A DNA stretch of 64,000 bases from Methylotetracoccus oryzae (GTDB lineage: Bacteria > Pseudomonadota > Gammaproteobacteria > Methylococcales > Methylococcaceae). A program made the translations under genes and the position numbers. The stretch spans positions 186,001 to 250,000 of the forward strand of contig NZ_SRSH01000001.1 of NCBI RefSeq assembly GCF_006175985.1, given 5' to 3'. Below, piece by piece: positions 42,292 through 52,590 of the stretch. Within the stretch, counting starts at the first letter, position 1; each line of letters starts with the position of its first letter. The notes under the pieces are model-generated. The model saw only the letters and a program-made list of their open reading frames with translations. It was not told the origin of the DNA and ran no database searches.

Positions 42292-43143
42292 TCAGGCGAC
42301 GGTTTTCGTCAGCAGGAAATACGCGTAATTGCGGTCATTGATCGCGGGGTCGAGCGGAACCAGGGAGACCATGCGGGGCGTGAAGCCGAGTTCCTGAGCC
42401 TTGATCCAGAATTCCTCGATCTCGTAGGTGGCATGCCAGTTGAGGTTACGCTCGTAGGCCCACCGCCGCGTCGCATGCCGCCGCCGTGACCCCGGGTACT
42501 TTATCTGAATCAATGCCATACCCCGATCGGACAACAGGTCCCGCGCGATCTGCAGCACACGCAAACCGTATTCGGGTGTCGGCAGCAACTCAAAAACGTA
42601 AGTTGAAAGGAACAGATCGCAGGGACCACCGATCTGGTGCACCGCCGCTTCGGGGCACGATGAGTCAATCAACACCGGGCGGAAGTTGCTGAAGCCGGAG
42701 GCGGTCATTTGCCGTCCGCACTCGGCCAGACTCTCGGGAGAGATGTCGACACCACAGTATTCGGGCGTTGCCGCGGCGAAGTGCACAGCGTTCATGCCCC
42801 CACCACACCCCCACTCGACGATGCGCTGCAACGGCGGCGTCAAGCCGACTGCTGCGGCGAACTCCGTGTAGAGACGGATATGCCGGCGCCCGAGTTCGAG
42901 CCAGAGCGCATCGTCAGCGAAAACACCCTGACCGCGCCAATGAGAATTCTCCTTGAAGGCTGGAGCACCGGCATCCTTCCAGAAGTCCTGCGCATCGCTG
43001 ACCAGCTTGTCCTCCGGCTCGTTGATGCCGATCAGCTGGCGCAGGTTCAACTCCACGCCTGCCGCCAGCCCGCGGAGCCGGCTCGCGAGTTTCGTCAAGG
43101 CACCTGATTCGCCCCCGCCACGGCGGACGTCTGGTTGTTGCAT
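42292..43143 (-). CDS. Class I SAM-dependent methyltransferase
   Basis: A 283-residue methyltransferase. After an N-terminal helical region (residues 1-90, including ALWLELGRRHIRLY) comes SAM motif I VEWGCGGGMNAVHF near 110-123, motif II ending CGVDISPES near 130-140, and the LSTYVFELLPTPEYGLRVL motif V/VI helix. ATG at 43143 gives the natural N-terminus; the longer frame to 43383 has no support. The neighbour on the other strand is a flippase for surface glycans, so a sugar or lipid acceptor is possible. Substrate not identifiable from sequence. Confidence 0.85.
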   Translation of the reverse strand: MQQPDVRRGGGESGALTKLASRLRGLAAGVELNLRQLIGINEPEDKLVSDAQDFWKDAGAPAFKENSHWRGQGVFADDALWLELGRRHIRLYTEFAAAVGLTPPLQRIVEWGCGGGMNAVHFAAATPEYCGVDISPESLAECGRQMTASGFSNFRPVLIDSSCPEAAVHQIGGPCDLFLSTYVFELLPTPEYGLRVLQIARDLLSDRGMALIQIKYPGSRRRHATRRWAYERNLNWHATYEIEEFWIKAQELGFTPRMVSLVPLDPAINDRNYAYFLLTKTVA

Positions 43144-43397
43144 GCCGCTTCCTCCGGACCAAAACCTCAGCTCGGGCGACACTCGCGCCCGCGTCCCGAT
43201 CTTCTGTCGAAGACCTCGGTGCCGCGGAGAATACCACGCCGCGCTCCCGGCCCGCAGCGGACGCATCGGCGACATCCGCCCGGACATGTAAGATAAGCAC
43301 CCTAGGGGATGCCCGGCGGCTCGACGGCACGGCGCTCTCCCGAGACCCCACACCGGTTCGCCCCGGTCACTCCCCCTGTTCAAGAGGCCCCCCCAGC

Positions 43398-44942
43398 GTG
43401 CTCGACGTCAAGAAGATCGCCTTCAACACGGCCATCATGTACGTGTGCCTGATCGCTCAAACTCTGGTCACCCTGTACATGTCGCGCGTGATCCTGCAGG
43501 CCCTGGGCGTCATCGACTTCGGCATCTTCAATGTCGTCAGTGGCGTCGTGTTGCTGATGCAGTTCCTCAACAACACGATGTCCGGATCGGTGCAACGGTA
43601 TCTGAGCTTCGAACTGGGCAAGGGCCGGCCCGACAACGTCACGCGTTTTTTCAATGTCGCGATTGCGGTGCATCTAGGTATCGCGCTACTCGCCTTCATC
43701 CTTGGTGAATCAGCCGGCTTCTGGTTCCTGCGAACCTATCTCAACATCCCGCCCGATCGACTGGCTGCCGCGGAGTCGGTGCTGCACTGTGTGATCGCAA
43801 TTTTCATGTGCACGGTCATGACCGTTCCCTGCACCGGACTGTTGAATGCAAAAGAGAACATGGTCGCGGTGTCGCTGCTGACCCTGGCCGGCGCGGTGGC
43901 AAAACTGGCTGCCGCCTTTGCGCTCGTGGCCTTCGAAGGCGACAGACTGGAGTTGTACGGAGTCTATCTGCTGCTGATTGCCGCGGCGACGCTGATCACG
44001 AACTACATCATCTGCTGGAGCCTATATCCGGAGGCGCGGCTGCGGCTCGTGCGCGAGAAGCGCATCTACCGCGAGCTGACCGGCTTCGCTGGGTGGGGCC
44101 TGGTCGGCGATCTGGCCAGCATCGCCAAAAACCAGGGCACGACGATCCTGTTCAATATCTTCTGGGGTCCGGCGGTCAACGCTGCCAATGGCATTGCGGC
44201 CCAGATCAGCGGACAGGTCCAGACCTTCTCCACCATGCTGATCGGGCCGACGGACCCGCAGATCGTCAAGAGCTATGCCCGTGGCGATAAGGAGAGCATG
44301 TTCAAGCTGGTCTTCCAGACGACCAAGATCTGCTTCTTCGTGATGTATACCGTCTGCCTGCCCCTGGCCTTCGAGATGGAATGGGTGCTGCGTCTATGGC
44401 TGGCGCAGGTTCCCGAGTACACACCCATCTTTGCCAGACTCGTGCTGGCCGACGGTCTGGTCCTGATGCTGTCATCGCTGCTACCGACGGTCGCTCGGGC
44501 TACCGGCAAAATCGCGGCATTCCAGCTGATCGTCGGTCTGATCATCTTCATCAATCTGCCGTCCGCCTACTTGCTGCTGGCCAGCGGCTTCCCACCCTAT
44601 ACGGTGTTTCTGGTCAGCATCGCCGTTTCCTGCATGGCGCTGTTCGCCCGTCTGCTGCTGCTCCGGCCAATGGTCGGCTTGAGCCTGGGCGCCTTCGTGC
44701 GCCAGGTGCTGATCCGCCTGGCATTTCTGGTCATGGTCACGGCCGTGCCGATGATTGCGCTCGATCAATACATTCCGGACGGATTGGCACATACGGCGGC
44801 CATCATTTTTTCTGCTCCCGCACTTTCCGTGCTGGCCATGTGGCTTTTCGTGCTGACAGCGACCGAACGCCGTTATGTGATCGCCGGCCTGGGCAAGCTG
44901 ATCGCCCGCCGCAGAGGTGATCCGGCCAGGGCCACGAGCTGA
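43398..44942 (+). CDS. Polysaccharide flippase, Wzx/MATE-like (MviN/MOP superfamily)
   Basis: A 514-residue multi-pass membrane protein with 12-14 helices and the MOP-superfamily pattern, e.g. the opening IAFNTAIMYVCLIAQTLVTLYMSRVILQALGVIDFGIFNVV and the FNIFWGPAVNAANGIAAQISGQVQTF-like helix near residues 250-275. Such proteins flip lipid-linked oligosaccharides or O-antigen units. GTG at 43398 starts the frame (LDVKKIAF); an ATG a little later (43438) would clip the first helix. No sugar-activating or glycosyltransferase genes follow directly, so the glycan is unknown. Confidence 0.88.
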   Translation: MLDVKKIAFNTAIMYVCLIAQTLVTLYMSRVILQALGVIDFGIFNVVSGVVLLMQFLNNTMSGSVQRYLSFELGKGRPDNVTRFFNVAIAVHLGIALLAFILGESAGFWFLRTYLNIPPDRLAAAESVLHCVIAIFMCTVMTVPCTGLLNAKENMVAVSLLTLAGAVAKLAAAFALVAFEGDRLELYGVYLLLIAAATLITNYIICWSLYPEARLRLVREKRIYRELTGFAGWGLVGDLASIAKNQGTTILFNIFWGPAVNAANGIAAQISGQVQTFSTMLIGPTDPQIVKSYARGDKESMFKLVFQTTKICFFVMYTVCLPLAFEMEWVLRLWLAQVPEYTPIFARLVLADGLVLMLSSLLPTVARATGKIAAFQLIVGLIIFINLPSAYLLLASGFPPYTVFLVSIAVSCMALFARLLLLRPMVGLSLGAFVRQVLIRLAFLVMVTAVPMIALDQYIPDGLAHTAAIIFSAPALSVLAMWLFVLTATERRYVIAGLGKLIARRRGDPARATS

Positions 44943-45018
44943 TGGAACCGAGCGGCACCAACCCTCCGATTAGCGTTTACCGGTTTCCCCCCTCCTCGTT
45001 CTGCCGCCCTCTCGAACC

Positions 45019-46875
45019 ATGCTCGTGCGCCCGACCGTCCACTTAGCCCAGCCGCTCATGCGGCTTGTGATCCTGATTCTAATCAGCACGGCTGCCGCCA
45101 CGGGTTCCGCAGCCCGCGCGGCTACCGAGCCCACTGTCGCGATGCCTGAGCTCGAGAAGAAGCTGGCCGAGTTGGCCGGTCCCGCCGCCGAGACGCCATC
45201 CGAACCGGACTGCGGCAGCGAAGTGGCCCGGGCGTATAGCGCACGCAAATTCACATCCGCCTGGTTGACCGGCACCCATCCGTCCTCCCGCGCCGCTGTG
45301 CTGCGGAGCGTGCTGGAGGCTTCCGGCGACGAAGGATTGTCCCCGTCCCGTTATCGCACGGCCGACATGGCGCGCTGGTGGGCCAGAACCGATAACACCA
45401 GTCGGGCGCGACTGGAAATCGCTCTGACGGAAGGCCTTTGCCGCTATATTCGCGACATCACACTGGGCCGCAGCGAACTGCGCAGCGTCGAACAAGCCAC
45501 GACAGGCACGAACGCCGCGGGTGTCAGCGCCCTGCGAGCGCTACTCCAGAAGGCACTCGACACAAGCTCGCTCGAAACGTTCTTGCGCCAGCTGCCACCG
45601 CAGGATGCGGAGTATCAGCAACTCCGGACCGCCCTACGCAGCCTGCGCCAACGTGCACGCGAGGGCGGCTGGAAGGACGTCGTGGCCGGTCCCATCCTGA
45701 AGCCGGGCGCCAGTGACCCGCGTATCCCGGCGATACGGCAACGACTCTCTGTGTCGGGCGATTTTTCGGGCCCACTATCGAGTGCGATCGCCTACGACGC
45801 CGAACTCACCAAGGCCGTTCGTCGGTTCCAGCGCCGCCACGCGTTACCGCAGGAAGGCGTCATCGGCGCGGCCACGGTGAGCGCTTTGAATATCCCGGTC
45901 GAGCAGCGGGCACGGCAGATCATCGTCAATCTCGAGCGCCGTCGCTGGAATCCTTCCCGCAGTGCCGGTCGGCAAATCGTCGTCAACATTCCCGGCTTCG
46001 AACTGGTTGCGCTCAACGACACGAAGACCGTCCTGGATATGCCGGTCGTGGTCGGCAAGGCCTACCAGCAGACACCCGTCTTCGACGAAAAGATGGAGTA
46101 TCTCGAGTTCAATCCGGACTGGCTGGTGCCGCCCGCGCTGGCGGCCGCCGAGTTCCTGCCCGAACTGCAACAGGATCCGAGCCGTCTGGCGCGTAAACAT
46201 ATCCGCATCTTCAAGGGCCTGGGCAAAGACGCGCCCGAAGTCGACCCGAAGTCGGTCGACTGGAAGACGATCACGCCGACGACGATGGTCCGTTATGCCT
46301 TTCGCCAGGATCCGGGACCGTGGAATGCGCTCGGCCGACTGAAGTTCATGTTTCCCAACCCCCACAATGTCTACCTGCACGACACCTCCGAGCCGCAGTT
46401 CTTCAATGAGCGCCAGCGCACCTTCAGCCACGGGTGTATCCGGCTGAGCCGCCCGGAGGAACTGGCCGCATGGGTCCTGGAGGGGCTGGACCCGCCCTGG
46501 GATCGTTCCCGCATCCGCGCCACCGTAGCGGGCGGCCACCCGTTAACGGTCCCGCTGGCGAAGCCGATTCCGATTCAGCTCGCCTACCACACGGTGTTCT
46601 TCAAGGACGATCCGCTGCTGCACTTCCTGCCGGACATCTATGGCCGCGACGCGGCGTTGGAACGAGTACTCCTCGGCGAAGAGACCGGAAGCGAACATGC
46701 GCAGAAGCCGAAGGCGGCGACCACCACGGCGGCTCCCGCGAACCGGCAAGCTTCTGGTACCGCAGCAACGTCCGCGCTCGCGCGCACGCCGCCGCAGAAG
46801 ACGCCACCGGCGGTGCCCGGCGGACCACGTCCGAAACCTCCGGCATCAGTCAATACTCGCATGATGATGCGATAG
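45019..46875 (+). CDS. L,D-transpeptidase (YcbB/LdtD type) with low-complexity C-terminal tail
   Basis: A 618-residue envelope enzyme that makes 3-3 cross-links in peptidoglycan. The likely signal peptide begins at residue 14 (MRLVILILIS, ending ARA), so ATG at 45058 is a good alternative start. A scaffold region (60-215), peptidoglycan-binding domain (230-290), and the L,D-transpeptidase catalytic domain (320-500) with His454, His471 and nucleophile Cys473 (SHGCIRLS) follow in order. The last 60 residues are Ala/Pro/Lys/Thr rich and end in MMMR, an unusual extension. Monocistronic by position; the flippase stop is about 75 bp upstream. Confidence 0.92.
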   Translation: MLVRPTVHLAQPLMRLVILILISTAAATGSAARAATEPTVAMPELEKKLAELAGPAAETPSEPDCGSEVARAYSARKFTSAWLTGTHPSSRAAVLRSVLEASGDEGLSPSRYRTADMARWWARTDNTSRARLEIALTEGLCRYIRDITLGRSELRSVEQATTGTNAAGVSALRALLQKALDTSSLETFLRQLPPQDAEYQQLRTALRSLRQRAREGGWKDVVAGPILKPGASDPRIPAIRQRLSVSGDFSGPLSSAIAYDAELTKAVRRFQRRHALPQEGVIGAATVSALNIPVEQRARQIIVNLERRRWNPSRSAGRQIVVNIPGFELVALNDTKTVLDMPVVVGKAYQQTPVFDEKMEYLEFNPDWLVPPALAAAEFLPELQQDPSRLARKHIRIFKGLGKDAPEVDPKSVDWKTITPTTMVRYAFRQDPGPWNALGRLKFMFPNPHNVYLHDTSEPQFFNERQRTFSHGCIRLSRPEELAAWVLEGLDPPWDRSRIRATVAGGHPLTVPLAKPIPIQLAYHTVFFKDDPLLHFLPDIYGRDAALERVLLGEETGSEHAQKPKAATTTAAPANRQASGTAATSALARTPPQKTPPAVPGGPRPKPPASVNTRMMMR

Positions 46876-47031
46876 ACTATGCCGGCATAGCCCTGTTGCT
46901 GACGTCAGGACTGCTTGCTTTCCGTGCCGCTGAGCACGACCTGATCCAGGCTGTCGTCGAGAAGGCCCGGATCGTGCAGATGCGCCGAGTCGCCTTGCGA
47001 CAGTCGCTAAAGATCGAAATTTGGACCGGGC

Positions 47032-50000
47032 ATGAAGAAACCCGAAGACAGCGGCATTGGGCAAGGCGAGGGGCAACCCGCCACAAGGCCCGGTCCGAAA
47101 CGAAAAGCCACCGCGCACCGGAAGAACGGGGCAACACCGCTGCGCGAGCTGCAGCGACTCCGGCGAGCGCTCGCGGACTCCCGGCAGCGCTGTTCGAAAC
47201 TGCTGGAACTCGCGCCTACCGGCTGCCTGATTATCGGTCCCGATGACAGGATACGGGACGCCAACCCCGCCGCAGCCCGGCAACTCGGCTTCCCAGGGTC
47301 GGATCTGAACCGGCAGTCCCTGTCGCAGTTCATCCTGCCGGAGGATCGCGAGGCCTACGATCGGTGGCGACTGGCGCTGTTCTCGGGGTGTGCGGTGCCA
47401 CCGTTCGAGTTTGAATTCAAACCGCACAACGGCGCAGCGAGACGTGTGCGACTGGAAGCCGCATCGCCGGCAGCCGCCGGCCGGCCACCGTCGGAAGCTT
47501 ATCTGCTGTTGACTGGCCCTGCCACGGGCCGGTCGGCGGACGACATCGAACAGGATGTCACCGAGCACTTCCGTCTGCTGTATGAGGAAGCGCCGGTGCC
47601 CTACCAGTCCCTGGACGCCGAAGCCAGGATCCTCCATGTCAACCACGCCTGGCTGAAGCTGCTCGGATACCAACGCGCCGAAGTCATCGGCCGTTGCATC
47701 AGTGATTTCCTGAGCCCACAGCACGTCGAACGACTGCCCTTGCGATTCGCCCGCTTCCGGGAAGAGGGCCACCTGCACTGTGCCGAGGTCGAGTTCGTCC
47801 ACAAGGATGGCAGACGCATCCTCGTCGAAGCCGAAGGGCGGATCTGCCGGGATCGGGACGGTCGGTTTCTCCGGACGCATTGCGTGCTGTTCGACATCAC
47901 CGAACACAAGCAGGTCGAGCAGACCCAAGCCTTCCTGCTGACCTGCGGGGTACCGGGCAGCGGCGAGGACTTTTTCCTGTCCCTGGCCCGCCACATCGCC
48001 GCCAGCCTGGAGATGGAATACGTCTGCATCGACCGTCTGGAAGGCGACCGCCTCAGCGCAACGACGGTAGCCGTGTACAACGACGGTCAATTCGAGAGCA
48101 ATGTAACGTACACGCTCAAGGACACACCCTGCGGCGCCGTGCTCGACGAAAGCGTCTGCTGCTTTCCGCGCGACGTACAGCGGTTATTCCCGAGAGACAC
48201 GGTGCTGAAGGAGCTGCGAGCGGAGTCCTACATCGGTACCATCCTCTGGGACTCCAGGGGACAGCCGATCGGCCTCATCGCCGTCATCGGACGGCGCCCC
48301 TTGTCGGCTTCGCAACGTGGCGAGGCCCTGTTGGCGCTGGTCGCACCGCGGGCCGCAGCGGAACTGGAACGACGGGAGGCGGAACGGCTGCTGCGGGAAA
48401 GCGAGGAACGACTTCGGCTGGCGCTGCAAGCCACCCACGACGTCATCTGGGACTGGGATGCGGTCAGCGACCTGCAGCGTTGGAACGTGACCGGAACCGA
48501 GGTGTTCGGATGGTCGGACATCGTCACGCAACAGAAGAGCGCGGCCTGGTGGCTCGAGCGGGTTCACCCTGTGGATCGGTCCCGCGTCGCGGCGGGCTTC
48601 TATCAGGCGGTGGGACATCCCTCCACAACGCATTGGGAGGACGAGTATCGGTTCCAATGCGCCGACGGCCGCTGGGCGCTGGTGTATGACCGGGGCTACG
48701 TGTTGCGTGATGCCGATGGTTGCGCGCAGCGGATGATAGGCGCGATGCAGGATGTCACCGCGCGCAAACAGGCGGAATCCGAACTGGAAGGTTATCGGTC
48801 CCACCTTGAGGACCTGGTGGAGCAGCGCTCGGCCGAATTGCTCGCCTCGGAGGCCAGAGCGGCTCAAATCCTGCAATCCAGCGCGGACGGACTGTTCGGC
48901 ATCGGCCTCGATGGCCGTACGACCTTCATCAACCGGGCGGCGTGTGAGATCCTCGGGTACCGGGCCGAACAAGTCATCGGCCGATCGGCCCATGACCTCT
49001 TCCACGGCCGACACGCCGATGGCAGCCCTTATGCCGCGGCCGATTGCCCCAGCCTCCGGTGCCTCACAACCGGACAACCGATGCGCGTCAATCGCGAAGT
49101 CTTCTGGCATGCGGACGGACATTCGATTCCGGTGATGTATGCGAACCATCCCTTGGTTCAGAACGGGGAGATCACGGGCGCCGTGGTCAGTTTCGTCGAC
49201 ATGACGGCACGTCAGGCAGCAGAACAGGCGCGTGAGGAGGCGCTGGCCGCCGCCGAGAATCTGGCGCGTGCCCGACGGGAGTTTCTCGCGAACATGAGTC
49301 ATGAGATCCGTACGCCATTGAACGGCGTCATCGGCTTCGCCGAGATCGGACACCGTCATTGCCAGGACAGCGAAAAAGCGCGCCTGGCGTTCGAGAAAAT
49401 TCTGCAGTCCGGACGCTTGCTGCTGGGGGTCGTCAATGACATTCTCGATTTCTCGAAGATCGAGCAAGGCAAGCTGATCATCGAAGCCATTCCGGTGGAT
49501 CTGGTCGCCCTGATGCGCGAAGTGCTGGCTCCCTTTGAAGAAACGGCCCGCAACAAGGGGCTCGCCCTCCACGTCAGGAAGGCCGCGGATCTGCCGGGAC
49601 ACTGCATGACCGATCCCCTGCGGCTCAAGCAGATCCTGATCAACCTGATGTCGAACGCCGTCAAGTTCACGGCCACGGGGAACGTGACGCTGGCGGTGCG
49701 ACGGGAGAAAGACAACCTGGTCTGGGTGGTCACCGATACCGGGATCGGCATGACGGAAGATCAACTCGAGCACCTGTTCGAGCCGTTCGAACAGGCCGAC
49801 AGTTCCACCACCCGCGAATTCGGCGGTACCGGACTGGGTGTGGCCATCACCAGCCGGCTGGCCAGGTTGATGGGGGCCAGCCTCCGCGTCGAAAGCACCC
49901 CCGGCATCGGCAGCACCTTCGAGTTACGCTTACCTTACCGGGCTGTGACCGGCTCCTCCGCGCCGGCGCCTGTTGCGGCAACGTCGTCCGGGGACTCCGC

Positions 50001-50475
50001 GCTCCCGCTCGCCGGACTGTCGATCCTCGTGGCCGAGGACAACGAAATCAATCAGCAGATCATCGAAGCCAATCTCGTGGATCGCGGCGCGCGCGTGGTC
50101 ATCGTCGGCAATGGGAGCGAGGCCGTGTCTTACATCGCCGAGCACGGTCCGCAGGCATGCGATATGGTGTTGATGGACGTGCAAATGCCCGAGATGGACG
50201 GCTATGAGGCCACGCGCCGAATACTCGCCCTGGCGCCCGACCTGCCGGTTGCCGGACAGACCGCCCATGCCTGCGAAGAGGAACGGGCCAAATGTTTTGC
50301 CGCCGGCATGATCGATCACATCCCCAAGCCGATCGATGTCGGCCGACTCGTCGACTTGATCCGCCGGCATACGGGTCACCGCACTGCCGACACACGCCTG
50401 ATCGACGATGCCGGCAGTACGCCCTCCAAGGTTGGAGCAACCGCCATGGTCCCCGATGACGCCGACCCACACTGA
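47032..50475 (+). CDS. Cytoplasmic PAS-GAF hybrid sensor histidine kinase
   Basis: A 1147-residue hybrid kinase without membrane segments: PAS (about 40-145), PAS-PAC (about 180-300), GAF (about 310-450), PAS-PAC (about 458-585), coiled-coil link, PAS-PAC (about 600-725), coiled coil, HisKA with His757 ([13 protein letters not shown]), HATPase (about 860-975; VTDTGIGM and FGGTGLG boxes), and a C-terminal receiver with Asp1049 ([11 protein letters not shown]). No HPt domain is attached, so a separate phosphotransferase or response partner is expected. ATG at 47032 follows 156 bp of non-coding sequence. The stop is about 100 bp before the mini-secretin gene. Confidence 0.93.
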   Translation: MKKPEDSGIGQGEGQPATRPGPKRKATAHRKNGATPLRELQRLRRALADSRQRCSKLLELAPTGCLIIGPDDRIRDANPAAARQLGFPGSDLNRQSLSQFILPEDREAYDRWRLALFSGCAVPPFEFEFKPHNGAARRVRLEAASPAAAGRPPSEAYLLLTGPATGRSADDIEQDVTEHFRLLYEEAPVPYQSLDAEARILHVNHAWLKLLGYQRAEVIGRCISDFLSPQHVERLPLRFARFREEGHLHCAEVEFVHKDGRRILVEAEGRICRDRDGRFLRTHCVLFDITEHKQVEQTQAFLLTCGVPGSGEDFFLSLARHIAASLEMEYVCIDRLEGDRLSATTVAVYNDGQFESNVTYTLKDTPCGAVLDESVCCFPRDVQRLFPRDTVLKELRAESYIGTILWDSRGQPIGLIAVIGRRPLSASQRGEALLALVAPRAAAELERREAERLLRESEERLRLALQATHDVIWDWDAVSDLQRWNVTGTEVFGWSDIVTQQKSAAWWLERVHPVDRSRVAAGFYQAVGHPSTTHWEDEYRFQCADGRWALVYDRGYVLRDADGCAQRMIGAMQDVTARKQAESELEGYRSHLEDLVEQRSAELLASEARAAQILQSSADGLFGIGLDGRTTFINRAACEILGYRAEQVIGRSAHDLFHGRHADGSPYAAADCPSLRCLTTGQPMRVNREVFWHADGHSIPVMYANHPLVQNGEITGAVVSFVDMTARQAAEQAREEALAAAENLARARREFLANMSHEIRTPLNGVIGFAEIGHRHCQDSEKARLAFEKILQSGRLLLGVVNDILDFSKIEQGKLIIEAIPVDLVALMREVLAPFEETARNKGLALHVRKAADLPGHCMTDPLRLKQILINLMSNAVKFTATGNVTLAVRREKDNLVWVVTDTGIGMTEDQLEHLFEPFEQADSSTTREFGGTGLGVAITSRLARLMGASLRVESTPGIGSTFELRLPYRAVTGSSAPAPVAATSSGDSALPLAGLSILVAEDNEINQQIIEANLVDRGARVVIVGNGSEAVSYIAEHGPQACDMVLMDVQMPEMDGYEATRRILALAPDLPVAGQTAHACEEERAKCFAAGMIDHIPKPIDVGRLVDLIRRHTGHRTADTRLIDDAGSTPSKVGATAMVPDDADPH

Positions 50476-50578
50476 CCTGACCCATCGTCAGCTTCCGGCC
50501 CCCGCTGCGCGACGCACCGCGACTAACGAGTGCGCGCGACAGTCGCGTAATGGCCGAACAGGATCCCTCCGACGGCTC

Positions 50579-51319
50579 ATGGCACCCAAAATTCGCCTCG
50601 CCATCATGTGCCTGTTCGCACCGCTCATGGCAGCGGGTGACGAGATTGCGGTAATCCGCCTGCACCACCGCACGCTGGAACAGGTCGTGCCGATACTGCA
50701 ACCGCTCGTCGATCCGGGCGGCGCGTTGTCGGGCATGGACGATTCGCTGATCGTGCGTTCCAGCCCCGAGAACATTGAGCAGATCCGGCAGGTTCTATCG
50801 GCCATCGACACCGCAGCGCGGACACTGATGATCTCGGTGCGTCAGGGTAGCCGCAATGCCGCCGATGTGCGGGACGCCGGCGTCTACGACCGCATCGGGC
50901 GCGGGCACGACGACGTGCTGCAACGTGTGAAGACGCTCGAAGGCAACCCCGCGTATGTCGCGATCGGCCAGTCGGTCCCGGTCCCCTCCGGTTACGCGAC
51001 GGTCACACCGGGCGGTGTCGTGTTCCAGAACACCGTAACGATGCAGGACTACGCCACCGGGTTCACCGTCGTGCCGCGGCTCAGCGGAGATCAGGTCACG
51101 CTGGAGATCGGCACGGCCAAAGACCGGCCGATCGGCTATGGCGGCGCAGCCCGCCTCCAGGGACTGGCGACCACGGTCAGCGGCCGGCTCGGTGAGTGGA
51201 TCGATCTGGGCGGCGTCGTGCAGACGATCGCCCGCGACGAACGCTCGATCACCTCCGGGGCGGCAGAGACACGCAGTCGCGCGGCAACGATACAGGTGCG
51301 GGTGGATGAGGTACGGTAA
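50579..51319 (+). CDS. Truncated secretin-like protein
   Basis: A 246-residue exported protein: signal peptide (residues 1-20, ending LMAAG), a small secretin N1-like domain (about 22-80, EIAVIRLHHRTLEQVVPILQPLV), then a short C-terminal region with secretin beta-domain motifs (NPAYVAIGQSVPVPSG near 122-137; TGFTVVPRLSGDQVTLEI near 160-177; GRLGEWIDLGGVV near 202-215). A complete secretin gate needs far more sequence, so this is a miniature member whose pore-forming ability is doubtful. Longer reading to 50408 overlaps the kinase and is not supported. Encoded alone after the hybrid kinase. Confidence 0.78.
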   Translation: MAPKIRLAIMCLFAPLMAAGDEIAVIRLHHRTLEQVVPILQPLVDPGGALSGMDDSLIVRSSPENIEQIRQVLSAIDTAARTLMISVRQGSRNAADVRDAGVYDRIGRGHDDVLQRVKTLEGNPAYVAIGQSVPVPSGYATVTPGGVVFQNTVTMQDYATGFTVVPRLSGDQVTLEIGTAKDRPIGYGGAARLQGLATTVSGRLGEWIDLGGVVQTIARDERSITSGAAETRSRAATIQVRVDEVR

Positions 51320-51370
51320 CGGATCGAAGGGATTGGGAGGCACCGCGGCCGTGGCGACGCGGCCGCCATC

Positions 51371-51874
51371 ATGAGCGTGCGGTCGGACCCCGGAGCTTCC
51401 CGGGCCGGACGGCTGGTCTGGATCGGGCTGCGGCCGGAGCGGCTGGCGCCGCTGGCGACGCCCGACCAAGCCGATCTCGATACCGAGACCGGCCTCGCCG
51501 GCGACCACTATGCCGGGCGAACCCAGCGCAAGCGCCAGGTCACCCTGCTGCAGTACGAGCATCTGGCCGTGATCGGATCCGTGCTGGGGCGCGAGGTCAC
51601 ACCGGCACTGCTGCGGCGCAACTTGGTCGTCGCCGGCATCAACCTGCACGCGCTGAAGGATCAGCCGTTCGAGATCGGCCCGGTGCTGCTTCAGGGCACC
51701 GGATTCTGCCATCCGTGCTCGCGGATGGAGACGGCATTGGGACCGGGCGGCTATCAGGCCATGCGCGGCCATGGCGGCATCACGGCCCAGATTCTTCGTG
51801 GCGGGACCATCCGGCTCGGCGATACCGTCCGGCCCACGCAGTTGGATCTGTTCGCCAGCAGCAACGGCGACTAG
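51371..51874 (+). CDS. MOSC-domain protein
   Basis: A 167-residue protein composed of a MOSC domain, the molybdenum-cofactor sulfurase C-terminal domain fold used to carry sulfur or bind cofactor. Visible signatures: GLAGDHYAGR (about 41-50), RRNLVVAGINLHAL (about 82-95) and the conserved Cys in CHPCSRME (about 113-120), the expected sulfur-carrying or metal-binding residue. The stop overlaps the stop of the convergent DJ-1-type gene by 4 bp. Substrate unknown. Confidence 0.9.
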   Translation: MSVRSDPGASRAGRLVWIGLRPERLAPLATPDQADLDTETGLAGDHYAGRTQRKRQVTLLQYEHLAVIGSVLGREVTPALLRRNLVVAGINLHALKDQPFEIGPVLLQGTGFCHPCSRMETALGPGGYQAMRGHGGITAQILRGGTIRLGDTVRPTQLDLFASSNGD

Positions 51875-52563
51875 TCCGCCGCCGCGGGCGTCAGCGCGTC
51901 GATAACTGCCCGCGCCACCGGCTCCGACGAGGCCGGATTCTGTCCGGTGATCAGCAAGCCATTGCGTACGCAATACGGCTGCCAGTCGGCGGCCTGCTCG
52001 TAACGACCGCCGTTCGCCTTCAGCATGTCCTCGACCAGGAACGGCACCACGTCCGTCAATCCGACCGCCGCCTCTTCGCTGTTGCTGAAGCCGGTCACGC
52101 GTTTGCCTTCGACCAGCGGCTTGCCGTCGGGAGCGTGCGCATGACGGAACACCGCGGGCGCATGGCAGACCGCGGCCACCGGCTTGCCGGCGCTGATGAG
52201 CGCCTCGATAAGTGTGATCGAATCCGCATCCTCAGCCAGATCCCACAAGGGGCCGTGTCCGCCCGGGTAAAACACCGCGTCGAAGTCTCGCTCGGACACC
52301 TCACTGAGTGGCACCGTGTTCGCCAGCGCGGCTTGCGCCTCTGCATCCTGCGCGAAGCGCCGCGTCGCCTCGGTCTGGAAGGCCGGGTCGCTGCTCTTCG
52401 GGTCGAGCGGCGGCTGGCCTCCCTTGGGCGAAGCCAGTGTCAGCGTAGCGCCGGCATCGGCAAACACGTAGTACGGCGCTGCCAGTTCCTCCAGCCAGAA
52501 ACCGGTCGGCTCGCCGGTCTCACCGAGACGGTCATGGGAAGTCAACACGATCAGGATATTCAT
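51871..52563 (-). CDS. DJ-1/PfpI-superfamily protein (HchA-like glyoxalase III or chaperone)
   Basis: A 230-residue type 1 glutamine-amidotransferase-fold protein. Nucleophile elbow AVCHAP with Cys133 and His134, GGHG oxyanion loop at 101-104, and the acidic residue Glu26 in the TGFWLEEL helix give the DJ-1/HchA-type active site. Close matches in layout include Hsp31/HchA and YhbO; glyoxalase, deglycase or chaperone activity cannot be separated by sequence. It is last in the leftward nudJ-to-coaX operon, 27 bp behind coaX. Confidence 0.88.
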   Translation of the reverse strand: MNILIVLTSHDRLGETGEPTGFWLEELAAPYYVFADAGATLTLASPKGGQPPLDPKSSDPAFQTEATRRFAQDAEAQAALANTVPLSEVSERDFDAVFYPGGHGPLWDLAEDADSITLIEALISAGKPVAAVCHAPAVFRHAHAPDGKPLVEGKRVTGFSNSEEAAVGLTDVVPFLVEDMLKANGGRYEQAADWQPYCVRNGLLITGQNPASSEPVARAVIDALTPAAAD

Positions 52564-52590
52564 CAGACACCTCCTGGTGTAATGCGCGTG

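Noticed and set aside
41948-42328. 126-codon rightward frame in the gene-free stretch
   Set aside because: Overlaps the methyltransferase end and competing frames on both strands; no motif and no convincing ribosome-binding site.
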